A DNA stretch of 64,000 nt from Sipunculus nudus (lineage: Eukaryota; Annelida; Sipuncula; Golfingiida; Sipunculidae), in assembly GCA_026874595.1 (NCBI GenBank), contig CM049307.1, positions 43,530,362 to 43,594,361 of the forward strand. The letters run 5' to 3'. Shown here piece by piece: positions 1-12,929 of this stretch. Under the pieces are notes generated by a model. It worked only from the letters and a program-made list of their open reading frames with translations, ran no database searches and was not told the origin of the DNA. The translations under genes and the position numbers were made by a program. Position 1 is the first letter of the stretch; each line of letters starts with the position of its first letter.

Positions 1-2140
1 CGGACCCGAGGAGTCTGGACTCAACTACAACACTGCCAGAGCATCACATCGTCAGTTCCGTCACCAGTCAAAAATATGCTGTGTCAGCAGGAAGCATGTG
101 TGATAAGCGGGATCCTTCCCTGATTTTTTTCTCCGCTATTTTGCCGACAGCTTTTTACGTATCAGTCCCTCTGTTTCTGCTCGATATGGCCACATGAGGA
201 ATGGGATAAGTTATCTAGACACATGAACGTTTAAAAAGCAGACCAGCCATGCGTTTTTTTTTCGGCGCCAGCGCCATGCTGCTAGGTGTGATGGTTAAAA
301 TATTTGGCAGCGCACTAATGATCGAAACAGATTCAAAAATATGTCTAAAATCAAAGGTCTTCATGCGACAGATTTAGTTGTCATTTGGAACAAATTCACA
401 AACAGATGTTTTAAAAAAATATTGTAATGAACGAAGGGGTGTCCGATTTTTGCACGTAAAAATAACATGAACGTCATTTGGATTCTTTATGCAAGTCGTA
501 TTTACATGTTTGAGGCCTTACGCGCGTAGGAAAGTTCTACTTTACTCAAAAACAAGATGCAAATGCAAAAGCAAAAACTAAAACAAAAAATATTGAAGTG
601 CTATATAGACCTGCTCAAATTAATATAACCTTTGTACGGATATCTGCAATATTTGTGCAGACACCGAAAAAGCAAAGAGTAAGGAATTTCCGGTTTGAAA
701 TTCCCATCTATATACCTTGTTCCCTATACCCCTACCCATCTGTTTATTTATACAGACAACATCGAAACATTTTGTTCTAAAGTTAGAACCAGAGAAGAGT
801 TTTGACAGTTCCACTTTTTCCTTATAGTGAATGTTTTTTTCTACCTTATCTATAATTTCATTTTATAGGAAGTATTATTTACATATAATTTAATAGCACT
901 TTTTCAGCTGTGCGGCTCATTTCTTAAATTTTAGTGACTATAAAGTTCAGTTACGAGTGAATATTGAGCTGTTAACTACCATTATAGTGTTGACCGTGAG
1001 CCCATGTGGCACACAAGTATATTTTACTGGATATTAGATTCGGGACACGTCTTTGCACCCAATAACCCTTTTATGCAAAGATGGCGCAGTGCCGGTGAGC
1101 GGATCGTGGACAGTGACGCATATTACGACGCTCTGTTGACAAGTGATAGACAAAATGCGGATTGTTTTCCCTGTAGATTTACTTGGTTTGTAAACATTCA
1201 ATGTCTGCACGACGTCCTCTTTTATATCATTTACAGATGGTTTTGCCTGCTCTGAAACAATGGCCTGGCGTTGTGCAGTTAACCGTCACTTTGTGGAATA
1301 AACAATGCTGTTTGACACATGGCGTTGAATGCGTCATCTTATTCGGGAAGTGGGCAAAGAGATCTCACGCTACTTTATAACTTTCAGCAGGAAATCGTTT
1401 CTGTCCCTGCATAAAAAAAAGATGATTTTGATATACGAGAAATGTTCTCAGTTTGAGCAGTTCTAAAGCTGATAATGATACCACGGACTATATACCTTTT
1501 GACCATTTATGTGGTTAGTTTAATTCACCGCGGGATGAACCTTGGCCAGATTCTTTGTCTCGGAAGTAATGGTAAACCGCCATATTATGAATATTAAAAA
1601 ATCATGTTGTTCCAATTAAGGTTGAATTATCTGACAGGAATACTTTAATCTCTTGAAACCAATGAAAAATATTAGGTCATTTTTTTTTTGCAGGCCGTAT
1701 AATAAGAAATACGATAGAGACATGGGAGCATCCAGTGACCTTAAAAGGTTTTAGTTAATTAGATAGTTTTCAAGTTTCTGTGTGAAGCTGTGTCATTCTT
1801 ATTGTGTTCAACCTAAATATTGACCGATAAATCCAAGCGGAGTATGCTCAATTTATATGGTCGAATCTTTTATGCGATTCGTGTCTACGTTCTTGAAGCA
1901 TGTCTTACCGTTGTGTCACTACCAATAAACTGTAAAACTGATTCGTTCAGGTAAATTTACACCTCTGCCAGGTTTACATCTTCACCGGTATTTCTAACTA
2001 ATAAATTATAAATATTCTTCATATACCTGTAATATAATCATTTTTTTAACAGTTTCACTATTCGATCAGGATGATGATTTATTATGAAAATATTTTTGCT
2101 AGGAGTTTCTCATATTTAATGAAATTGACGGGGTCCATTG
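1..2140. other. no gene recognised
   Basis: I see no convincing exon, RNA gene or complete repeat here. The few short open frames (for example around 1004-1380) have no recognisable motif and stop quickly. The sequence is AT-rich with T runs, like intergenic or intronic DNA. Confidence 0.5.
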
Positions 2141-3400
2141 ATTTTTTAGCTCAGCTGACTGTAAGTCAACTAAGCTATAGTGATCGGTCAGCGTCCGTCG
2201 TCCGTCCGTCCGTCTGTCTGTCAGACTAGCACGTTTGGACACCGTTGGACCTAGAAACATGTAACTGAAAATCCAGGGAGATCAATAAAAAATCTCCTTG
2301 GAAAACTGAAATTAAGTCACTGTGACCTATATTATCCGAGGTATGGGGCTTGTTAGTATATTGATAATTAATACATGAATTGCCCTGAATCTTGCTTTGA
2401 ATATTGATCATGAAAAGGTTTGTGAGTTCCCGAAAACTGGTGGCGCCAACTTTAGTTTTCTAAATTTATACGATTTTTTCTGTTTTTGAGACAGTTACAT
2501 GACAGCAATTATGTCAGTTTCTCGACTGTGGTTCCATCTAGTGTCCCGACTCCGGCGTGTTTATTGATTATGACTGGTTTCTTCAGTTCCTGAAGCCAGG
2601 TAGCGCCACCTATTTTTTAAAGGATTTCCCCCCCCTTTTTTGAGCTAAATTTTATTGATATATATATTGATAATATCAGATTTGCAACTGTGGTTTCATC
2701 TAGTGTCCTGAAACTTTGCGCCTTATTAGGGCCCCTCTTGAATAAGTGGATAACCTGTAATAATCACCTTGTCAATCTTTCCGTCTGTCCATCTGTTCGT
2801 CTTTCTGTTTGTCTCTCAAAATTGTTTCCTGATAACTCAAATTAAGATTGACTTATATCAAACTTGAACTATATTGATTTTTTGGTGATGAGTCAAAGGT
2901 CAAGGTCACATTACCCACTTATTTAGTTAGTTTGTGGATGTGTTTTAAGCCAAACTTTTATCCCGAATCATCCTTCTAGCTAATATAGGTGATCTACAAA
3001 TAGAAATCAACCTGATTGATTTGGGGTCATGAGGTCAAATGTCAGGTCACAGGGGTCATTTGTCCACATATTCGTTTCCAGATGATAACTCTAGGTTGGA
3101 TTGAAATACTGGTTTCAAACTTGACTAATATATTGCCCACCACTAAAGTAAGAAGACTTTTGATATTTGGGTCATAAGGTCAAAGGTCACAGGGTCTACT
3201 TCTTTAAAAAGATTGTGAATGCATATAAAACCAAACTTTTCATCCCAAAACTTCCATCTTCTTACCAGCCGATAGTGGAAGAAATTTATGGAATTTGGGG
3301 TCACAAGGTCAAAGGTCAAGGTCAGAGAGGCAATCTATTCACATATTTGTTTACAAATAATAGCTCCAGTTTGGAATGATAAATGGATATCAAACTTGTT
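2141..3400 (-). repeat. Helitron-like repeat fragment with AGGTCA-rich units
   Basis: The start of this stretch is the reverse complement of the hairpin end (GCTGAGCTAAAAA) found at 21440, 23608, 41916 and 54315. It is followed by a GTCCGTCCGTC run, the same order as in the other copies. From about 2880 to 3330 a degenerate unit of roughly 130-145 bp repeats about four times. Each unit carries clustered GGTCA half-sites, such as AAGGTCAAAGGTCA near 3176 and 3305. No coding potential is seen. The other boundary is not resolved. Confidence 0.55.
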
Positions 3401-3962
3401 CTGATTTGAAAAATTGAAATTTTTTTAATGTTCTCTTATTAATGTTAATGTGTTTAAATTTGATCAACTCATCTCTCCTTTTTTTATAATTTACATGCAT
3501 ATTGCAGTCACTTAGTTCAGACACCAATACAATTTATATGTAATCATGGGGGCTAACAGTTGCCACATTTCTACATGTTAGGTTTTAATAAAAATATTCT
3601 CATAATCAATTTCAGCTTAGCGCCGTGACCCACAATTCCCTTGTTTTGTCTCTGGATAACATTGACATAAATGTACATTTAATGGCAGATATTTTTTTTT
3701 AATCACATGAAATATTAATGGTGACAATAAGAAAACTTGTGATTGTGGCCCCGCAATTAAGTTCCGCAATAAAAGGATTAATTCGCTGCCCTTGCCCATG
3801 CCTATACATAAATTTCGAATATTTCCAAGACCAATATAGTGACATCACACCCGCAGGTTAAGCAAAGACAACCACCATGACAGGTCCGATGTAAATAGAA
3901 TCAGTCATTTTAATTGGAGGAAGTATGACTTCTTGATCATTGGCTGATCACGCTTGTGAAAA

Positions 3963-4036
<74 letters not shown>
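3963..4036. repeat. compound (AC)n(AT)n microsatellite
   Basis: About ten AC units run directly into about 27 AT units without interruption. The open frame that crosses it on the minus strand is an artefact of the repeat. Confidence 0.95.
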
Positions 4037-4039
<3 letters not shown>

Positions 4040-4493
4040 ATCAAAGCAGCCACTGTCCTTAGAACCACATTTTAAGAAACAATGTATATATGGTTTTCCT
4101 TTGAAAAAAATGGCTCCCCTCCCAAACACACATCCTAAGTTGTACCCGTCATGCTGTAAGGTCTCGCGGGATGTGGTTTGATTCCGTGTTTGTTCAACTG
4201 CACCTCCTCCTGGGAATACGGATTTATGGTCAAGGTTCTGAACCAAAAATAAAGCATTTTATAAAACACCATGTTTCCTTGTAAACAGGATGCAACGTGC
4301 GTGACTATCCTTACTCGTTCACACGGAAAACGACGTCTATATAGTATATACGTTTATAAGAAAAAGACCTAACATTCAAACGGAAAATGACATCTTGTTT
4401 GTACGCTAATTGGAAGAATACTGCGGTATGTTTTGTGAACTAGGTATAAATGTATTAGTTTATATATTGGTTTTAATCTTAGTGTTACATCTT

Positions 4494-4680
4494 GCAGTAG
4501 CGGATCCACTGGGGTTCTGGATGCCTCCTTCTTTTGAGCCAGCATAACTGTTTATTCAGGGTTTCAATTAAACTAATGTTGGTGGCTTTGGGCTCCTCTC
4601 CTTAGCCAGAGGAACATTACAGGAATTCTTATAAGTCTGTCTGGTTTCATCCCTTTCCAAAATCCTGGATCCGCCCCTGT
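4494..4680. mobile_element. short MITE with GGATCC-type inverted ends
   Basis: The left end reads AGTAGCGGATCCACTGGGG. The right end, reversed, reads ACAGGGGCGGATCCAGGAT. The same terminal motif brackets segments at 10199-10413, 40177-40863 and (as GGCGTATCC) 39802-41110. The interior is non-coding. A clear target duplication was not found, so the exact ends are approximate. Confidence 0.45.
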
Positions 4681-5450
4681 TTTGGTGTGAGGGACCAAAC
4701 GGGAATGGAAAGGAAATCTGTGTATCATATGACTATATATATATATATATATCTAGTGGAGGGGTTTACTAATTCGAATTCATTTCGTTCAACCTGAAAG
4801 GATATTTTTGCACTGTGTCGAAGAAATAGAATGTCTGTTATATTTATGATGGAGTGCATGTTGTATACATTCATATATATGGCCTACAAGTACATGCAGC
4901 TCGAAAATCCAGGTACGCTGCGTCTCACTGTTACGTCAACAAAACGTCAGCAACTTTTTTTTCGCGTTCCTTTTTATCATAACATGAGTTTTACATGATT
5001 TACCGGTAGCAATCTCGAATACCGTTGAAGATAATAATAAGAAGAATTCGGGTATCTATAAAGACATCAGAATCCATTTGCGCACAATATAAACTTCCGG
5101 TATACTCAAGAAAAACTTAATCCAGAGCAAAGTCAGGGATGTTTTCCACCTAGGCAAGCGGATTTGATCAAGGGAGGGATGTTAGGTCTATACATCTTTG
5201 TAAACAGATGGAGTTTAGCTCTTGAGGACACGTTGTCAGATGAGAGTTCCTATTACACATACAGCGATATACTCTTATTCTTCGGAAATAATGTTTATAA
5301 ACATCTGTCTGTCAATGACGCACGTTATCACCTCCTATTCATACGAAAGAAAAAAAATTCAATGAATTTGGGAATGACTGAGTTTTTTTATTTTTCGAAG
5401 ACCTTATATATCACGTGCGATGAAAAATAACCTGAAGAGGGCGGAATGTT

Positions 5451-5454
<4 letters not shown>

Positions 5455-5491
<37 letters not shown>
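5455..5491. repeat. (AT)n microsatellite
   Basis: Uninterrupted alternating T and A over about 37 bases in non-coding DNA. Confidence 0.9.
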
Positions 5492-5494
<3 letters not shown>

Positions 5495-6182
5495 AAAAGT
5501 AAAGTAAATCAACACTACTATGACAGACAAAGACGAAAAAATATAGTTTGAAGACGTTGCCTACAGCTGCGATAACGTTATTTATATGAGTGTTTCAATT
5601 ATATATTGTGAACAGATCACATCCTTTTATACAATTTTTTTGCTCGGTTTTAAAAACCATATATAAAAGGAAATAATTTTCGAACACTTTAACTATTCTA
5701 TTGCAATTATTTCAACGCTGGCCTTGCTTAACCCCCATGCAGCTGGTCATGGGCATACACACGTTATCAAAGGCAGGATCAGGGTGCAGCTGCATGCTGG
5801 GCAAAATAAGCATTTAAAGTATCACTTGAACAGACACAGCTTAAAAACATTTAACACAATCTTCTCGGATTATGGGCCATTTCTTATCACTTCATTCATC
5901 TGGCTCTATAACAAACATTTATCTGGTCGTATGAGGCCTTCAACATAAATTATAGACATAACAACTGAAGAAAACACAGATTATATTGCCAGTCTGTGTC
6001 TATCTGATTTAAGATGTGTATATGTATATAAATGGGAGTTAGGCTGAACTGTTGCCCCTCATTAAATCTGACCTCCGGCCATTAAACAAATTATAGGGAG
6101 AGATCCAATCACAGGCAGGAGCAAGGAAAGGGGAGGTGTGCAACTTTTTCAGGGAGGGTTGTCGGTTAATGCTTATAATCTA

Positions 6183-6378
6183 AAGTGGAACCTGTCTGAA
6201 AGACCACCTGTCTAATAAGACCACTTGTTTAATAAGACCATCTGTCTATTAAGACCACCAATTGGGTGAGCCGAATGCATTCAAATTTGTTAAAACTGAC
6301 CTGTCTAATAAGACCACTGGTGTATTAAGACCACTTTTGATCAGTCCCACGGGTGGTCTTATTAAACAGGTTTCACTG
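6183..6378. mobile_element. mariner-like MITE
   Basis: The ends are inverted copies: left AAGTGGAACCTGTCTGAAAG, right (reversed) CAGTGAAACCTGTTTAATAA. The TA at 6181-6182 and the TA at 6379-6380 fit a TA target duplication. Internally the sub-repeat CTGTCTAATAAGACCAC occurs several times. At 196 bp it has no coding capacity. TA duplications are typical of Tc1/mariner MITEs; the superfamily call is inference. Confidence 0.65.
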
Positions 6379-6614
6379 TATACTGAATAATCAAATATGA
6401 AATGAGGCACTTCATATACGGGGTAGTGGTATATATTTTATCTGTGTAGGGGTATATGTTTTATTCATGTAAGAGTTATCTGAATCATTCGTGATAAACC
6501 TTTTAGACACAACAACCAGATAGCAAAAAGAGTATCCCAATGTGTTTTAAGCAATTAAATTAGCTCAATCTAACCTTTACTGTATTGCTCACTGCTTCGC
6601 TTCGCTGCTAATGC

Positions 6615-6951
6615 AGCGGTTATATACTGCAGTCGTTCAACATCTCCTTCGCTTTAACAGCTGCTTTATATATCAAGATTCTCCGGATTTCACCAGCAGG
6701 GTTAACACACAGGGTAAAGAATTGTAATCAGATCGACCAATGAGAGCGTGGTACCGCTTTGTGCATCCAACTCCAAATTTCTCATTGGTTTGATGCACAA
6801 TGAGATCCCATGGCACGCTTTCATCTGTCTTATTACAATTTCTTTGCCCTGTGTCAACCCTGGAGGCGAGACCCTGAAAAAAACTTGCTATATAAATTAA
6901 GCAGCGGTTAAAAAGAACTATTGGAACGACTGCAGCTCAAGCATAACCGCT
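6615..6951. mobile_element. foldback-type element, 337 bp
   Basis: The first and last roughly 150 bases are imperfect inverted copies. AGCGGTTATATACTGCAGTCG at the left matches AGCGGTTATGCTTGAGCTGC then AGTCG reversed from the right. The inner arms GGGTTAACACACAGGG and GGGTTGACACAGGG also pair. The whole segment would fold into one long hairpin. No target duplication was seen. Confidence 0.6.
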
Positions 6952-9900
6952 CTACATACGGAGTTCATGATTAAAAATCTTTTTGTCACAGAGACTTCTC
7001 TTTTACTGAGACTATAGCTGCAGGGACTGTGGATTCACGGTTGCCAAGCATAAAAATCCTGCCCGGTCTCCAGCAAATCCAACATGTTATAACTCTACAA
7101 AATATAATGTTATTTGTTGCACATTCATGAGAACTTTATAACTGTATGTTCTAACTGCGCGTGAGACCATACACTGGACACTATATGTTGGCACTGGGAC
7201 ACCTTAAGGTGCACACAATTTCTGTTACAGGAGATTTACATATATATATATACTTGGTTACTGTTGTTACATAAAGTTTACCTTTATGAGTTAATTGTCT
7301 GGTAAAAGAGTGATACCGACTTTTCCTTCCTGGTATAATTCTGTTAGTATTTCAAAGACATGCATTATACAGAGCCAAGAAAATTATCCTATCTTAATTT
7401 ATTTTTCAACTGACCATTCCTGACAAATGTCCATTAGATTTAGGGTGCACTTTACCTTGGCCAGGGGTCTCACTATATAAGAATACTTGGAGAAACGGAA
7501 AGCGAACAGACAGAATTACGCTTGCAAGTCAAACAACGCTGTATAGCATTTTATCGCCAAGCTATTACCGCAGTCAACCGCATGCAGCCCCCTCTAATCC
7601 AGCCAAATTTTCTGACCCATAAGCGTATACATACCAACACCGTACATAAAATAGAGTGTGTATATTTGACAAATAACCAATTAATTGCATTTATTTTTAA
7701 CTTTACTTTGAGGCATTTGGCATGAAGTGCACAAAAATAACCAGTGCATATGAAGTATAGAGAATTTGAGATTCATGAAGATCAATATAAGAAATCAGAA
7801 GACATGACACAGTTTGTGAATTAAAGAAAAAAATCCCGTAAAATATTCTGTGTTTATTGCATTTTTCTCTTGGTTATGATACATAAAGACATATGAGAAT
7901 TATTACTGACAAAGCTTGTAGCGCCTACAGGCGCAACAAATAGTGTTATATTGAATTTCAGAAAAGTATGACTAGACTACGGCTAGGCCATAAAACATCC
8001 AAAACTTGATTAAATGGGCGGTGAAAGTGACACGTTCTTTAAACAAATATTGTAACAAAGGCCAAGGAAACAAGATGACGACGAGGTCGTTTAAATGAAA
8101 AGACTTGGTTAAATGATAACCAAGAAAGCCATTGGGCGCAGTCCGGTAACAGGGGCGGTTCCAGAAAGGTGGAAGGCCAGGGTCGGGGTGCTAGTTCCAA
8201 AACTGTGTACTTCAAGACATCCAGTGACCAAGCAGGGATGAGTTAAAGAGGAGTGTTGACCACCATCCCATTTTTTTAAATGATGGAACCAATTTAAACA
8301 AACATAAACACTTTCGGCTTTCAAGTTTAAAATAATATAGCATTAGCAGGCCCCTTAGCAGGCCCTGAAAAGGGGCGAAGGTATGCAAAAGTTTTCACAC
8401 ATCGATTTAAAACAATTTATATTCATTAATGAATTGCTTATATACTGAGTTCAGATAAGGACTTTGTTGTCATTTATGAAAAAGATCATTTATACCTTTT
8501 GCCTACTATTTCATGCTTTATGGCTGATTGTAATAATGATTTCTCTCTGCTCTGCTATTTAAAAAACTTATTGTATCAAATATTTACAGTTTCAAACATC
8601 ATGCAGGCCAGGAAAAATCCAGTGAGTCTATACATGTCAGGTCGAGGCTTGGTGTTACGGAATACTCATACACATGACGGGCAGTGTTAAATACATAAAT
8701 ATATACCTTGACAGTTCACCAAGTAATTATAAGTGTTCATTATGCAGGGAATCAAATATACTAAATCTAATATAAGGAAATGTATTTATAATTGATGAGG
8801 AGTCTTAACAAGTTGAATAATAACTACTTGCTAGGGCTAAAAGGTCATAATAGCAACTCTTTTACCAACATAAGAGGGTTGGGGCGATTCCATTGTAAAT
8901 GTAATAAAAATATCAATGTTATTCTTTACAATTACAATTAATTTGACATATAATCATTTTTTACAATCATGAGTTTAAGTTTTTATAAATAACAAATAAC
9001 ATGCCGCTAGTGAACATATCTATTCTGTTAAACTAATTCTTGCCCTTGCCTAATCGATCTAGTTATGATAAATACCCCCATAACATTTATAATTAAATTT
9101 ATAATTAATTATTAATGCTCTGCATCAGGATATAAAAATGGTTATGAATAACACACCACAACGTTCACGCATGATCTGCATCTAAAACGTGAAACTATAT
9201 TTTAGAATGTTACAGGAAGAGGCCAATATAGTGTTATCTGTGACACTAACATTTAGAGCCAGATTTCATGTATATCCTAAACTCAATAGAACTCTGATAA
9301 TTATAACTCAATATAACTCAGATAATTTTAACTGGGATTTTATCTGTGATATGTTGCATCAAAGGCTATACTATTGGTTTTCATAGATATAAAGAATGAG
9401 AATCGCTTTAAAACATAGAGTGAAACATAATCATATTAATTATACATGCGATTACTTTTTTCAATGTAATTTATAACGATTGCGATTTCGAAACAAATGT
9501 GACTGATTATAATTGCAATTGCATTTATAAAAGGTTGTCATTGTGAGCGATCTTGATTATTTATTACGATTACTCCAACTCTGATTTATTATATATTATT
9601 TCTTATCTGGATCGGTTATTTACTTTCTAGTGTTCTCCAGTATACAAAAGGCGGCTGACACGTAATAGCCACTCTCAAGAAATTCCATAAGAAACTTGGA
9701 TAATTACACTGATGTGGCCTAACCGCATATCGTACAACTGACGGTTGTTTTATCTTTAAAATGGAAAGCCGTACATCACGCGCCGACAGGCTGAGCGTAA
9801 CTTAGTTAAATTTCTCTTTGTACCAGTGGGTGGCCTAACGTGAAGAGTTACATCTCAAGGCCGTGACGTACATGGATGTTGTGGCAGTTCAGTCCACCGG

Positions 9901-10198
9901 ACCAAACCAGCGTCCTTCGAGCCTGTCAAAAGGACCTTCGTGGCTTCTCCGGTAACATAAGCAACCCGGTTATACATTTTTACGATGAAAGGGATTTAAT
10001 AATATGGTGACTATCAAGATGCTGAGGGAGAGATAATGTATATTCGTACCAACAGCCCCCTGGGGAGTTATGATATTTCATCACTGATGAAAAGTGTCTC
10101 GGGCACAGAAGTTATCTTGCCATTCTTATATTGTGGCATTAAATTTGATTTATTTCATATATGCATGCTGATCCTTAATGGCGTAATAAAAATGTTGA
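6952..10198. other. no gene recognised
   Basis: AT-rich DNA with short meaningless open frames. A small palindromic patch GTAGCGCCTACAGGCGC near 7919 and a possible remnant of a GGGGCGGTTCCAG-type repeat end near 8152 are the only structures I note. Confidence 0.5.
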
Positions 10199-10413
10199 TA
10201 GGTAGCGGATCAAGTTCAGACCCCTCCAAACTCGCCGTGAGCCGCAACAACCTTATTCCGGAGAGTTTCAAACAAATTAATGGCGCCTGGACCCTCTCCT
10301 TCTGAATAAATCGATCTTTTTTTTTTTTTTTTTTTTTTTTTGTGGGGGGGGGGGGGGTTTCTTATTTATCTTTCTATAGGTTGGGCCCCTACCGAATTCC
10401 TGGATCCGCCCCT
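10199..10413. mobile_element. MITE with GGATCCGCCCCT end, second copy
   Basis: The left end is AGGTAGCGGATCAAG and the right end is CCTGGATCCGCCCCTAA, the inverted-end pattern seen at 4494-4680. It contains a run of about 23 T followed by a G-rich run (10318-10358). Non-coding. Boundaries are approximate. Confidence 0.4.
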
Positions 10414-10654
10414 AATAATATGATAGGTCCACAGTTTCTTTTTGTGTGCAGTGTCTATTGAACAAGGATGATGAAAATGATAAAAAAACATTTTAACTTT
10501 CTTGGATTTCAGGTTTCTTGAATGCACGGCTATATAGATAAAATCGAGAATTCAATACATATATGGAAATATAATTATATAAACTTATTTATATAACATG
10601 GATTATACAAATAGTTATTATAACTAATCGAGGCACTCTTCATAGCTCCGGTTA

Positions 10655-10780
10655 TGGCGTTCGGTAGTCTGCAGGGGAGGAGGAAACCGGAAAACTTATA
10701 CGGGCAACTACAACCCACTCGAACCCGGGTCGCCAGCGGAGAGAGCCAAGCGTTTTACCACTCAGCTGTCCAGGCCCCTA
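10655..10780 (-). mobile_element. tRNA-derived SINE-like fragment
   Basis: Read on the minus strand it contains an A-box-like CAGCTGAGTGGTAAAACGC and, 25-30 bases on, a B-box-like GGGTTCGAGTGG. This is the internal RNA polymerase III promoter layout of tRNA genes and tRNA-derived SINEs. It does not fold as a proper tRNA cloverleaf by eye, so SINE is preferred. Boundaries are not defined by a duplication. Confidence 0.45.
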
Positions 10781-10785
10781 GTTAA

Positions 10786-12929
10786 CACGAGAGCGAGTCT
10801 CTGGGGTACTATCATTCCATTGATATTTTAACACTTTGCTTTGGGATACCATATCAGATAAAGAATCAGGACCTTCAGCCCCGAGGTCCAATTTTACCCG
10901 CAACTGACATCTTCCAAAATAATAAAGCTATAACTACGAGCAATTTTGTGGAATTTTCGTCCTCCGCTCTCGCCTCTTGCTCTTGTTATCATTCATGCTT
11001 GCCTTATCAATGTTTTAATTTTCATTCTGGCCTTAAAAGATGTCCCAACACGTCAGAGTGGCTGTTTTTTAGATTTTCATGGTCCCCTGAAGATGTCGGC
11101 ACATGTCATAATGTGGGTTGTGAAATAGGAACAAAATTTCATTATTAGTTTGTTTTGGAGCTGGAGAGAATAAATTTTCTGTCAGACACTCCAAACCAAT
11201 CAAAACCGAGGTATACATGAGAGCAATGAGTGAACCAAATTTGAATAAAAATCGGATATTTCGAAAGTTATCGCACGGAAACGAAAACGTGACGGACGGA
11301 CAGACAGCCAAACCTAAATCAGTGTCCCCCGTTCAATTAGATTTAAAACGGGAAAGGAATATCATTTAATCACAAAATAAATCACCTTTACCGTAATAAG
11401 AGGGACAACCAGACCCCCCCCCCCCCCCCCTTGCCGAGTCCCGATGAAAACAGTTTCGAACAAACATGTTAGATCGTGTGCGAGATATAGGACTCTTCAT
11501 TTGTGCCGTCTCAACCGCTAAACTTTTCTATTTCATTACTTGTATAAGAAAACGGAAAATTTTGTCTAAAACCCTTAAAATAAGATTGCTTCGGAGGATA
11601 AAAAGGAGGGTCCGGACCCTAGATTTGGTGTTTAAATGCATTAAGCCACCTATGCAGGGATATAGCCATCTATAAACAGTCTTAATTTTATATATATATG
11701 TTCTTTGAATTGTTCACATACGAGTTTTTATAAATGAGCGTTTCCCAATCTGAACGTCCTAGTGTATATGACAGTCTTTTCCCTTAGACTTGATGGATTC
11801 GGCTGGATATCTCGAGTGGTGACCTCTGAGTCAAGAGTAAAAGTCCGAGTCCAGCACCCTCCAGTCCATGTCCGGTCCCTGAAAATGTAGACTAAAATCC
11901 GGGATCGAAAACAAGTCGGGACTCCCGAGTCCTACATCACTGCTATATATGGAATAACATGCACAGGCATTAATCTTTTGACGGGACTGTTAACCATACA
12001 TTCATAAAAGAATTATGACCAAAAAGAGAAAAACAAATAATGAACAATAAACAAAATCTATACAAATTTTAATGAAACTCTAATTACATATCAAACCGTA
12101 CAATGAGAATAAAAGAATTGCATTGTCATGTTTGAGCAAATGACTGACCAAAAGAAGTAAAGATTAACAAATAACATGAAAAAGTCAGTTCTTTTTCAAA
12201 CTACCGTATAAAATGTACCCAGGCTAGATTTTAGGATATATTAAACATCTACATTTTCTCAATTTCACCATATTCTTCAATGTTAATCTCTGATATAATC
12301 TGATAATAAGAGAAATATAGGTTCTTTAAATGCATACAAGTCACATATAGGCTCTTTAACGAGAGCATTAACAGAAATGTACCGAGATACATTCAATCGC
12401 AACGAGTGATACTTTAAACGTACATTCCGTGACCAGGAGTAATTTTTTTCTTTAAATGGAGTTCTAACAGTATCTTTTGAACTGATATTCTTTAAAATTT
12501 TCCAGAAACAATACTAAATTATAATACCTTTCTTAAGCTGACATAGCTGACACTTTAATAACATATATAACTGTTCACTGGTTTTTATGCACATTTTTTT
12601 CATTATTAAGCACTCAGGTCATGCACATTTTACTTATTGCAATGGGTAATAGACCGCTAAAAGTTGTCATGGCGCATGCGAAGAACAGTGTAAATTGAAA
12701 GGTGCTCTACACTGAAATTTCACTTGCCACATTTACAAATACTGCGGTGCCTTTGGCACTTAATGAAGGCCATCTTTAATGGGCGGGCGTTTAGTATACC
12801 AGTTCATGCACAAGCTATTAACGGCACTGTTCTGTGAAGACATATCAGAGTACATGGAAGTCTGCAGATTAAGAGAGGTGGCCAAGTGACCGTACCAATC
12901 AGAATGTTGTTTATCGAATAGAAATTGTC
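10786..12929. other. no gene recognised; includes DNA 3' of the acyl-CoA oxidase gene
   Basis: No exon is seen. A poly-C run lies at about 11416-11430. The part next to 12930 should include the 3' untranslated region of the minus-strand oxidase gene, but I could not find a convincing polyadenylation signal in that orientation. Confidence 0.4.
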
